From Bacillota bacterium (GTDB taxonomy: Bacteria > Bacillota > Clostridia > Oscillospirales > Acutalibacteraceae), in contig JAEWYE010000074.1 of NCBI GenBank assembly GCA_023458755.1, forward strand, positions 1 through 28,374: a stretch of 28,374 bases of DNA, written 5' to 3'. Of this stretch, positions 14,707 to 21,386 are shown one piece after another. The notes under the pieces are model-generated. The model was not told the DNA's origin. It did not search any database and saw nothing but the letters and a program-made list of their open reading frames with translations. The translations under genes and the position numbers were made by a program. Each line of letters starts with the position of its first letter. The stretch's first letter is position 1.

Positions 14707-16682
14707 ATCGCATCCACCTCCGCCATAATTTGTTTATTGGAAAAGCCCTTCAAATCCATAGCGCCGGATGGGCAGGCGACCGTACAGGCGCCGCAGCCCT
14801 GACAGACCGCCTCGTTCACGTTTGCCACGCGGCGCGTTACCATTTTACCCGCAATGCGGAATTCTTTTTCAAGATAGGTGATGGCGCCGTACGGGCATAC
14901 CTTTTCGCAGGTGGAGCAGCCGTTGCACAGCATTTCATCCGAATGCGATACACACGGGTTGCAGAGGAGCTTGTCTTTGGATAACAGTCCGATTACCTTT
15001 GCCGCCGCCGCCGAGGCCTGTGCAACGGTTTCCGGAATATCCTTCGGTCCTTGGCATACGCCGGAAAGATAAACACCCGCTGTCGGGCTTTCTACCGGGC
15101 GGAGCTTCGGGTGCGCTTCGGTGAAGAAATTGTTGGTGTCGATACTGGCGGTGAGCATCGTGGCAAGACCTTTCGCGGTCTCGTCCGGCTCAATCGCCGC
15201 GGCGAGAACAACCATGTCCGCCTCAATGGTAATCTGATCATTCGAGAGCAGATCGGAGCCTTGAACCATCAGCCTGCCGTCCTTCGGCGCAATCTTGCCG
15301 ACCATACCTTTTATGTAATCAACGCCGTACTGTTCGACCGCGCGGCGGTAGAATTCATCAAAATTCTTGCCCGGGGTTCTCACGTCGATATAGAATACAT
15401 GTACTTCCGTATCCGGATATTTTTCGCGTACCAGCATGGCGTGCTTTGCGGTATACATACAGCAGATTTTAGAACAGTAGGTTTTTCCGCAGTCGCAGGT
15501 GGAACGGGAACCGACACACTGTACAAACACAATCGTGTGCGGGTGCGTGTGGTCGGACGGGCGGAGCAGAATTCCTTTGGTAGGGCCTGCCGCGTTCATC
15601 AAACGCTCAAATTCAAGGGATGTCACGACATCCGGACTTTGCGAGTAAGCAAACTCGTCAAAATGCTCCAGTGAAATCGGCTTATAGCCGGTCGCAACCA
15701 CAATCGCGCCGTACTCGCGGTCAATGAATTCGTCCCTCTGCTCAAAATCAATCGCTCCGGCGGTGCAGTTCTTTTGGCAGAGCCCGCATTTGCCGGTTTT
15801 AAACTTGATGCAGGCTTCGCGGTCGATAACCGGAACGTTCGGGATTGCCTGCGCGAACGGTATGTAGATGGCGCCTCGATTGGAAAGTCCCATGTTGAAT
15901 TCACTCTTGGATTTGCGGGACGGACATTTTTCAGCACATACGCCGCAGCCGCTGCAAAGGTCTGCGTTGACACTGCGCGCTTTCTTCTTGATTTTTACAT
16001 TGAAATTGCCGACAAAGCCGGAAACCGCTTCTACTTCGCTGTAAGTGTAAAGGGTAATTTTTTCATTGGATGCCGCGTCCACCATTTTGGGGGTAAGAAT
16101 ACAGGCGGCACAGTCCAGTGTTGGGAAGGTTTTGTCTAGCTGTGCCATTCTTCCGCCGATGGTCGGCAGTTTTTCAACGATATCGACTTCGTAGCCGGCC
16201 TCCGCGATATCCAGCGCGGACTGAATGCCCGCAATGCCGCCGCCGATGACCAGCGCACGCTTGACAACCGCGCTTTCGCCAGCGATGAGCGGCTGGTTCA
16301 GGTTCAGCTTTGCGATGGCGGTTCTGGCAAGAATAATCGCCTTTTCGGTTGCTTCCGCGCGGTCTTTGTGAATCCAGGAGCAGTGCTCACGGATATTCGC
16401 AATTTCCACCATGTACGGGTTCAGGCCCGCAGCGGCGGCGGTTTTGCGGAAGGTTGCCTCGTGCATTCTCGGGGAGCATGAGCAGACAACAATACCGGTC
16501 AGTCCATACTCTTTGATTGCCTTGCGAATCATGGATTGACCGCCCTCGGAACACATATATTGATAGTTTGCGGCATAAGCAACGCCGGGCTCGCTTTTTA
16601 CCGCCTCAACAACGGCGTCCACATCTACCGTTGCGGCGATGTTGCTGCCACACCAGCAAACAAATACGCCTATTTTTTGCAT
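14697..16682 (-). CDS. hdrA: HdrA-type electron-bifurcating flavoprotein
   Basis: 661 aa, full-length for HdrA. Order: Cys-rich N-terminal domain (CWCGSN, VCSCSPRMHEATF, REHCSW; residues 1-130); FAD domain (GGGIAGIQSA at about 147); LDCAACILTPKMVDA near the flavin; an inserted ferredoxin domain (CSGCGVCAEKCP, CGLCQKNC); return to the thioredoxin-reductase fold (CVGSRSTCDCGKTYCSKICC); and a C-terminal two-cluster ferredoxin (CNGCSTCEKVCP, CQGCGACTVACP; about 585-640). In known systems its FAD splits a hydride pair between ferredoxin and HdrBC. GGAAGTGGG precedes the ATG. It lies between hdrC and the flx genes. Confidence 0.95.
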   Translation of the reverse strand: MQKIGVFVCWCGSNIAATVDVDAVVEAVKSEPGVAYAANYQYMCSEGGQSMIRKAIKEYGLTGIVVCSCSPRMHEATFRKTAAAAGLNPYMVEIANIREHCSWIHKDRAEATEKAIILARTAIAKLNLNQPLIAGESAVVKRALVIGGGIAGIQSALDIAEAGYEVDIVEKLPTIGGRMAQLDKTFPTLDCAACILTPKMVDAASNEKITLYTYSEVEAVSGFVGNFNVKIKKKARSVNADLCSGCGVCAEKCPSRKSKSEFNMGLSNRGAIYIPFAQAIPNVPVIDREACIKFKTGKCGLCQKNCTAGAIDFEQRDEFIDREYGAIVVATGYKPISLEHFDEFAYSQSPDVVTSLEFERLMNAAGPTKGILLRPSDHTHPHTIVFVQCVGSRSTCDCGKTYCSKICCMYTAKHAMLVREKYPDTEVHVFYIDVRTPGKNFDEFYRRAVEQYGVDYIKGMVGKIAPKDGRLMVQGSDLLSNDQITIEADMVVLAAAIEPDETAKGLATMLTASIDTNNFFTEAHPKLRPVESPTAGVYLSGVCQGPKDIPETVAQASAAAAKVIGLLSKDKLLCNPCVSHSDEMLCNGCSTCEKVCPYGAITYLEKEFRIAGKMVTRRVANVNEAVCQGCGACTVACPSGAMDLKGFSNKQIMAEVDAICR

Positions 16683-16769
16683 GTACCCACTTCCATTCTA
16701 CTGTGTTGATGATATCGGCGAACCGCCTCACGGCAACCCGCAAGACTTTTTGTATGGTATATGAATTTG

Positions 16770-17162
16770 TTATTTGCTGTATTTGCGGAACGCGCTCGCA
16801 AGCGCCTGCTGGGGCAGATGTTCGTTTAAAAGCGCCGGGATATCGTTTGGCGTCAGGTGGTTTTCGCCCTGCTTGCGGATGACGGTAAGCCGAACCGCTT
16901 CAATCAGCTTGGCCGGTTCCACACCTCTTGGGCAGCGTTCCACACACGCGAAGCAGGAAAGGCAGGTCCAAAGCGATTTGGACTTCATCAGTTCGGGAAT
17001 ATCGCCCTTTTCTACCATTGAAACGAATTGATGCGGATGAATATCCATTTCGTGAAACGCGGGGCAAGTGCCGGAGCATTTGCCGCATTTCATGCATTTT
17101 CTGGTATTGACACCGCTGATTCGATGGATACGCTGGGTCATTTCTGCTTTTGTCAGTTGCAC
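16770..17162 (-). CDS. hdrC: HdrC-like 4Fe-4S subunit
   Basis: 130 aa, GTG start with GGGAGG eight bases upstream (ATG 17141 is an alternative). Two complete motifs (CMKCGKCSGTCP and CLSCFACVERCP) are separated by the helical linker typical of HdrC. It transfers electrons from HdrA to the noncubane clusters of HdrB. It is followed by an 87-base gap before hdrA, the largest gap inside the hdr-frd part of the operon. Confidence 0.93.
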   Translation of the reverse strand: MQLTKAEMTQRIHRISGVNTRKCMKCGKCSGTCPAFHEMDIHPHQFVSMVEKGDIPELMKSKSLWTCLSCFACVERCPRGVEPAKLIEAVRLTVIRKQGENHLTPNDIPALLNEHLPQQALASAFRKYSK

Positions 17163-17181
17163 GAATAATTCCTCCCGTCCG

Positions 17182-17964
17182 TTACTTTACGCCGAGCGCT
17201 TCTGCCAGAACCTCAGTGAAATAGGTAATCGGCAGGTCTTGCTCCGGTGTGTTTGCATCCAGATTGTACATGCAGAGCGGGCAGGCGGTAATAATCGCCT
17301 GGGCGCCGTTTTCAACAGCGGATTCAATAATGGTGTTGCATTTTTTCTGTGCAAGCTCCGGATTATCAACGGTCACGTAACCGCCGCAGCATTCGTTGCG
17401 GTACGGATATACAACAGGGGTCGCGCCGATTGCGCGGATAAAATCCTCCATAATGGTTGGATTTTCGGGGTTGTCAAACTGCATGGCGCTGCTCGGGCGG
17501 AGCAGCAGGCAGCCGTAATAGGCGGCAATTTTTTTGCCGGTAAGCGGCTTTACGACTTTTTTCCTGATTTCATCGAAGCCGACCACGTCACGGAGCATTT
17601 CCAGATAATGAAGCACCTTGGTTTCGCCCTCATAATCGGTATCCAGCTTTAAATAGTTATTTACCTTTGTTTTGATGTTGTCGTTCGTTTTCATATCGTT
17701 GTTCACGCGCTTAATCACATGGTGGCACGCAGAGCAAACGGTGACAAGGTCTGTTCCCAGGTCTCTGGCGGAAACAAGAGCGCGCACAGACGAAAGCTTT
17801 GTGGCAATTTCATCCTGCGCCATGGGGTAAACCGCTCCGCAGCACTGCCACTCCGGCAGTTCCTCCAGCGTGATTCCCAGTGCCTGTGCGGATTTGCGCG
17901 CGTATTCGTCCAGCTCTTTGGCTTTCGTTTTCAGCGTGCATCCCGGATAATAGCTAAAAGTCAT
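17182..17964 (-). CDS. hdrB: HdrB-like subunit with two intact CCG motifs
   Basis: About 260 aa. The frame opens at a GTG 15 bases upstream, but that GTG is part of GTGAGG, the RBS of the ATG at 17964, which gives the usual family N terminus (MTFSYYPGC). Both CCG domains are complete: C9-x31-CC(41,42)-x34-C77-xx-C80, and C152-x39-CC(192,193)-x34-C228-xx-C231. These would hold noncubane [4Fe-4S] clusters like those of methanogen HdrB, which reduce a disulfide. No CoM/CoB or DsrC gene is present here, so the acceptor is unknown; handing electrons to FrdB is the proposal from context. Confidence 0.94.
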   Translation of the reverse strand: MTFSYYPGCTLKTKAKELDEYARKSAQALGITLEELPEWQCCGAVYPMAQDEIATKLSSVRALVSARDLGTDLVTVCSACHHVIKRVNNDMKTNDNIKTKVNNYLKLDTDYEGETKVLHYLEMLRDVVGFDEIRKKVVKPLTGKKIAAYYGCLLLRPSSAMQFDNPENPTIMEDFIRAIGATPVVYPYRNECCGGYVTVDNPELAQKKCNTIIESAVENGAQAIITACPLCMYNLDANTPEQDLPITYFTEVLAEALGVK

Positions 17965-18012
17965 ATCGCATTTCCTCACTTTGATTTATGGTAGCTTGTA
18001 TTCTAAAGCGAA

Positions 18013-19377
18013 TTAAACCATCTGTTCCGGTTTGAATACCTCGTCAAATTTTTCAGCGGTGAGGAATTCTAAGGCGACACACGCTTCTTTTAAGGAGATA
18101 TTTTCTTTATAAGCTTTCTTTGCGGTTTTTGCGGCGTTGTCATAGCCGATATAAGGGTTCAGCGCCGTTACCAGCATGAGCGAATTGTGCAGATTGTGTT
18201 TCATCTTTTCGCGGTTCGCGGTAATGCCGACCGCACAGTTTTCATTGAAGGAGGTCAGGCTGTCGGTAAGCAGGCGAACGGATTGCAGGAAATTATAGAT
18301 GCAAACCGGCATGAACACATTCAGTTCAAAATTACCCTGAGAGGCGGCCATTCCTACCGCTACGTCGTTCGCGATAACCTGTACGGCAACCATAGTGACA
18401 GACTCGCACTGTGTGGGGTTTACTTTGCCGGGCATAATGGAGCTGCCGGGTTCATTTTCGGGAATATGGATTTCTCCCAAACCGTCGCGCGGGCCGCTTG
18501 CAAGCCAGCGAACATCGTTTGCAATTTTCATCATGTTTGCGGCAAGAGCCTTGAGCGCTCCATGCGCAAATACCAAGTCATCCTTGGAGGTAAGCGCGTG
18601 AAACTTATTTTCGGCGGTCACGAATTTTTTACCGGTCAGTTCGCTTACCGCTTTTGCCACTTCTTCACCAAACTCCTTCGGCGCGTTCAATCCGGTACCA
18701 ACCGCCGTACCGCCCAAAGCCAACTCTTTTAGTCCGGGCAGAGAAAGCTCCAGCATGGCTTTTGTTTTTTCGAGCATATTGCGCCAGCCGCTGATCTCCT
18801 GTGAAAACTTAATTGGGGTGGCATCCTGCAAGTGGGTGCGTCCGCTCTTTACCACATCGTCATTTTCCTTTTCCAATCGCTTGAATGTTTCAATCAGCGC
18901 ATCCATCGCGGGGAAAAGGCGGTCTTCAATTCCCATGACCGCCGCAATGTGCATAGCAGTGGGGAACGTATCATTCGAGCTTTGAGACATGTTAATATGG
19001 TCGTTCGGGTGAAGCAGCTTTTTGCCGCAGATTTCGTTTCCGCGATTCGAGATTACTTCATTTGCGTTCATATTGGACTGCGTGCCGCTGCCCGTCTGCC
19101 AGACAACAAGCGGAAAATGCTCGTCCAGCTTTCCGCTGATTACTTCGTCGCTGGCCTTTTCAATGGCAATTCTTTTTTCTTCATCCAGTTTACCAAGACG
19201 AAAATTCGCGATTGCGGCCGCTTTTTTCAGAATGCCGAACGCGTGTGTGATTTCGCGGGGCATAAGCTCGCCGCCGATTTTAAAGTTCTGAAAGCTGCGC
19301 TGTGTTTGTGCCGCCCAATATTTGTCGGCAGGCACCAGCATTTCGCCCATGGAGTCTTTTTCTATGCGGTATTCCAT
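18013..19377 (-). CDS. fumC: Class II fumarate hydratase
   Basis: 454 aa, AGGAGG ten bases before the ATG. Superfamily signature GSSIMPGKVNPTQCE is present, and the N-terminal region contains NMSQSSNDTFPTAMHIA, which fits fumarase better than aspartase (STNDAYPT). Converts malate to fumarate, oxygen-stable and iron-free. First gene of the long minus-strand operon, 48 bases before hdrB, placing supply of fumarate under the same promoter as its reduction. This context is the main reason for reading the frdAB pair as a fumarate reductase. Confidence 0.96.
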   Translation of the reverse strand: MEYRIEKDSMGEMLVPADKYWAAQTQRSFQNFKIGGELMPREITHAFGILKKAAAIANFRLGKLDEEKRIAIEKASDEVISGKLDEHFPLVVWQTGSGTQSNMNANEVISNRGNEICGKKLLHPNDHINMSQSSNDTFPTAMHIAAVMGIEDRLFPAMDALIETFKRLEKENDDVVKSGRTHLQDATPIKFSQEISGWRNMLEKTKAMLELSLPGLKELALGGTAVGTGLNAPKEFGEEVAKAVSELTGKKFVTAENKFHALTSKDDLVFAHGALKALAANMMKIANDVRWLASGPRDGLGEIHIPENEPGSSIMPGKVNPTQCESVTMVAVQVIANDVAVGMAASQGNFELNVFMPVCIYNFLQSVRLLTDSLTSFNENCAVGITANREKMKHNLHNSLMLVTALNPYIGYDNAAKTAKKAYKENISLKEACVALEFLTAEKFDEVFKPEQMV

Positions 19378-19425
19378 TGCGGTGTTTCCTCCTATTGATT
19401 ATCATACAATGACACAGAGCAAGCG

Positions 19426-19460
19426 AAAGACTATGACGTTGTATCTTCGTCATAGTCTTT
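19426..19460 (-). promoter_or_regulatory. Perfect hairpin in the fumC leader
   Basis: AAAGACTATGACG (19426-19438) and CGTCATAGTCTTT (19448-19460) form a perfect 13-bp inverted repeat with a nine-base loop. It lies in the presumed 5' untranslated leader, about 50 bases before the fumC start and downstream of the promoter. No T run follows on the minus strand, so it is not a standard terminator; mRNA stabilisation, regulated antitermination or a protein site are options. Confidence 0.6.
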
Positions 19461-19505
19461 CTTTGCCTGCAACATTGCTTGCATTCTTTTTCTTAGCGAG
19501 TCTCT

Positions 19506-19568
19506 TTGATAACATTATAACGAACCTTGATAATGTTATAACAATCTTTGATAATATTATAACAAATA
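19506..19568. repeat. Three 21-bp tandem repeats in the fumC-hdr-flx-frd promoter
   Basis: Three head-to-tail copies start at 19506, 19527 and 19548, exactly 21 bases apart. The first 16 bases fit TTGATAAYRTTATAAC in all copies; the remaining five vary. Each copy is an imperfect palindrome. On the minus strand the third copy reads TTGTTATAATATTATCAA, which matches 12 of the 14 fixed positions of the Rex consensus TTGTTAAnnnnTTAACAA. Copy 3 covers the -10 box, as expected for repressor sites. The 21-base period places bound proteins on the same DNA face. Confidence 0.75.
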
Positions 19569-19585
19569 AAGCGATTTAATTGCAA
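19556..19585 (-). promoter_or_regulatory. Promoter of the fumC-hdr-flx-frd operon
   Basis: On the minus strand, TTGCAA (19585-19580), an 18-base spacer and a perfect TATAAT (19561-19556). The -10 lies within the third 21-bp repeat. This predicts a leader of about 170 bases before fumC, containing two further repeats and the 13-bp hairpin. Confidence 0.65.
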
Positions 19586-19683
19586 TAGAAATATACCATA
19601 ATTATGGCAATATTCCCGTTGTTCTTTTGGTAATATTGCTGAATTTGATAAAATCCAACAATTATCGTTCTGTCCAAAAAATA

Positions 19684-19723
19684 AAGCTCACTCCGCCGGA
19701 ATTGAACCGACTGGAGTGAGCTT
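19684..19723 (-). terminator. Orphan minus-strand terminator-like hairpin
   Basis: AAGCTCACTCC and GGAGTGAGCTT form a perfect 11-bp stem. On the minus strand it is followed by TTATTTTTTGG, a terminator T run, yet no minus-strand gene ends here. The loop contains CGGAATTGAACCGA, almost the same as in the hairpin at 20402-20442. It may insulate the redox operon promoter from antisense transcription. The 350-base gap 19586-19938 otherwise holds only AT-rich sequence and the promoter of the next gene. Confidence 0.65.
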
Positions 19724-19864
19724 CCAATGTTAAGCATTTAGAATCCTATCAGAAAGATTTTTAAAAACAATATAATCCTACAGCAGTCGCCTTTTTAAAC
19801 TTAAAATGTAAACAATTTGCTTTCAAACACATTAAAAATAACGCTAAATTGGAATAAAATATTA

Positions 19865-19893
19865 TTGACACTTCCAGAATTTTATTATAGAAT
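19865..19893 (+). promoter_or_regulatory. Promoter of the small membrane protein gene
   Basis: TTGACA (19865-19870), 17-base spacer, TAGAAT (19888-19893); start codon about 45 bases downstream. Confidence 0.65.
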
Positions 19894-19938
19894 TTAAGCA
19901 CGTAATATTCATTCAAACCAATTGAAGGGGTGTTTCTA

Positions 19939-20355
19939 TTGAGGAAAATGCGGCTTATGGTGAAACCAATCATTTTCATCTTACTTGCGGTAATCATTTT
20001 TTTAGGAGCCGGAGTAGTCAACCAAGAAAGTTCTATTACTCTTAATTTGTATTTGGTTGTAGGCATACATATTGCTGTCTATTTTGCGTTTGGGATATCA
20101 TTAAGTTTAATAGATAAAAAGCTTATATTCCATTTTTCTCTTTTCCATCTGATTGTTTCTATTTTGTGCCTTTTAGGCATCGTTCTCATGTATGCGCTCT
20201 ATGCCGTTTTACCTTATTTTATTTTAGCCAATATGAATGTCATTCAAATGCTTTTGGGCGGCTATGCCGGAGCAAACTTTCTTACTGCGCTTTTCAAAGA
20301 CAGCAAAAGAAACACAGAAAATGTTATATGTCCTACGGAAGAAAGCAACTCATAA
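19939..20355 (+). CDS. Hypothetical four-helix membrane protein
   Basis: About 138 aa. Start taken as TTG 19939, eight bases after AAGGGG; a GTG at 19930 overlaps that SD and is unlikely. Four hydrophobic segments are visible (about residues 8-25, 35-55, 64-85 and 88-110 of this reading), with a hydrophilic acidic tail (TENVICPTEESNS). No family recognised. It has its own sigma-A-type promoter and terminator, and stands alone between two hairpins that share a loop sequence. Confidence 0.65.
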   Translation: MRKMRLMVKPIIFILLAVIIFLGAGVVNQESSITLNLYLVVGIHIAVYFAFGISLSLIDKKLIFHFSLFHLIVSILCLLGIVLMYALYAVLPYFILANMNVIQMLLGGYAGANFLTALFKDSKRNTENVICPTEESNS

Positions 20356-20393
20356 TTGTCTTTCAATCAACATCCGTATCAATTAACCGGCCT

Positions 20394-20588
20394 TTATTCA
20401 GAAAACCGCCCTGCCGGAATTGTACCGAGCAGGGCGGTTTTTAGATCAAATACCAAATTAAGCAGCGGGGAATGGTAGCGGCAATTTCCCAGTACTTTTT
20501 CAACCCTCGGGTTTTTTACCAAATCCACATACTCCGCGTGCACCGCGATTTCCGCCCGATACTTATTCCGCAGACTGCTCGAGTCACT
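20394..20588 (-). pseudogene. Possible remnant of a degraded gene
   Basis: The minus strand stays open from 20588 to a stop at 20394 with protein-like composition (reads LRNKYRAEIAVHAEYV, then DLVKNPRVEKVLGNCRYHSP, then LLNLVFDLK), but there is no start codon with an RBS and the frame runs through the terminator hairpin at 20402-20442. It looks like the C-terminal end of a lost gene. The family is not recognised; chance openness over 65 codons cannot be excluded. Confidence 0.3.
20402..20442 (+). terminator. Terminator of the small membrane protein gene
   Basis: AAAACCGCCCTGC and GCAGGGCGGTTTT form a perfect 13-bp stem around the 14-base loop CGGAATTGTACCGA, with T runs usable on both strands. 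The loop differs by one base from that of the hairpin at 19684-19723, although the stems are unrelated. Confidence 0.85.
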
Positions 20589-20606
20589 TTAAAAACTGCC
20601 AGTAAA

Positions 20607-21044
20607 CTACATTTTTTTGCTGAAATAAGAATAGGACAGAAAAAACACAATTTCCTGAAGCCAAAGAGCGCCGATTGTAATAAAGGCTGGGACTCGATAA
20701 TCCAGCCATACAAAGATAAATGCCAACACGGCAAACAGAAACGAAGCTGCCGTGTTCGCAATGGTATATGCTGCCTTTAAAATCTGAATGTTCCGTTCAT
20801 CCTTTAAATCAATTTCTTCCTGTTTCAGCTTCTCCTTGGATGCAAATTTTTTATGCAGCAGACGGTAAATCGCTATGGCAGCAAAAGCGGAACCAAGCCC
20901 TGTGAACATTCCAAGGAGCATGTCTTCATTCCCGCTTGTTGATAACCCGCTTTTATATCCCACCGCACCGAACACCAACGAAACAATCCCCACAATCAGC
21001 AGCGTAATCCAATACCGATTGCTTTTCACCGATTTGCAAAACAT
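20607..21044 (-). CDS. Membrane protein paired with an XRE regulator
   Basis: 145 aa, start with GAGGGGG. Two N-terminal hydrophobic helices, a central charged segment (ASKEKLKQEEIDLKDERN) and two C-terminal helices. The layout resembles small DUF2178/DUF6442-type membrane proteins that are commonly encoded with a short XRE regulator; exact family not verified. It overlaps the upstream regulator gene by 19 bases, so they form a two-gene unit. Function unknown. Confidence 0.75.
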   Translation of the reverse strand: MFCKSVKSNRYWITLLIVGIVSLVFGAVGYKSGLSTSGNEDMLLGMFTGLGSAFAAIAIYRLLHKKFASKEKLKQEEIDLKDERNIQILKAAYTIANTAASFLFAVLAFIFVWLDYRVPAFITIGALWLQEIVFFLSYSYFSKKM

Positions 21045-21244
21045 TCTGTTTCCCCCTCATAAATAAAGATGTCTTCAATAGTTAAATGAAAGTAGTTTGC
21101 GATTTTAAACGCCAGAAGAATGGAAGGGTTATATCTTCCGTTTTCCAGCGAACCGATTGTCTGGCGCGAAACTTCCAGCGCCTCTGCTAATTCTTCCTGC
21201 TTAATGCCGTGCTGCTTTCTGATTTCTTCCAATCTGTTTCTCAC
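21026..21244 (-). CDS. Short XRE-family helix-turn-helix regulator
   Basis: About 72 aa. GTG at 21244 with GGGG seven bases upstream is preferred over the TTG at 21259. A single Cro/C1-type HTH fills the protein (RLEEIRKQHGIKQEELAEAL, then EVSRQTIGSLENGRYNPS). It closely resembles YozG/immR-like minimal regulators. Transcribed with the downstream membrane protein; a palindrome within its promoter suggests autoregulation. Confidence 0.93.
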   Translation of the reverse strand: MRNRLEEIRKQHGIKQEELAEALEVSRQTIGSLENGRYNPSILLAFKIANYFHLTIEDIFIYEGETECFANR

Positions 21245-21285
21245 TTTGTTACCCCACAATTATGGAAAGTAAACTTAACATTTTT

Positions 21286-21314
21286 AGTATAGCATTGTAT
21301 GCTTTCAATGTCAA
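21286..21314 (-). promoter_or_regulatory. Promoter and possible operator of the XRE unit
   Basis: Minus strand: TTGACA (21314-21309), 17-base spacer, TATACT (21291-21286). The spacer contains AGCAT-TGT-ATGCT (21291-21303), a perfect 5-bp palindrome and candidate autoregulatory site. Confidence 0.7.
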
Positions 21315-21344
21315 GCAGGCTTTCCATATTATTTTACTTCAAAT

Positions 21345-21383
21345 AAAAAAGACTGAATCCATCATAAGATTCAAGTCCTTTTT
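21345..21383 (-). terminator. Terminator of the MarR-DegV unit
   Basis: AAAAAAGACTGAATC and GATTCAAGTCCTTTTT pair with a small bulge around a short loop; T run at the minus-strand 3' end. It lies just after the degV stop at 21387. Confidence 0.75.
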
Positions 21384-21386
21384 AAC

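Noticed and set aside
14305..14802. Long plus-strand frames opposite the hdr-flx-frd genes
   Set aside because: No RBS or recognisable domains; they mirror strongly supported minus-strand genes with conserved Cys motifs.
9113..17964. Methanogen-type or sulfate-reducer Hdr system
   Set aside because: No CoM/CoB, DsrC, hydrogenase or sulfite reductase genes in the window; the neighbours are fumarase and fumarate reductase.
19506..19568. Short repeats that could suggest a CRISPR array or plasmid iterons
   Set aside because: Direct tandem copies with no unique spacers, only three units, and overlap with a promoter; fits operator sites.
19684..19723. Loop sequence resembling a tRNA T arm on the minus strand (GGTTCAATTCCGGC)
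   Set aside because: No D arm, anticodon arm or matching acceptor stem; the perfect outer stem and T run fit a terminator.
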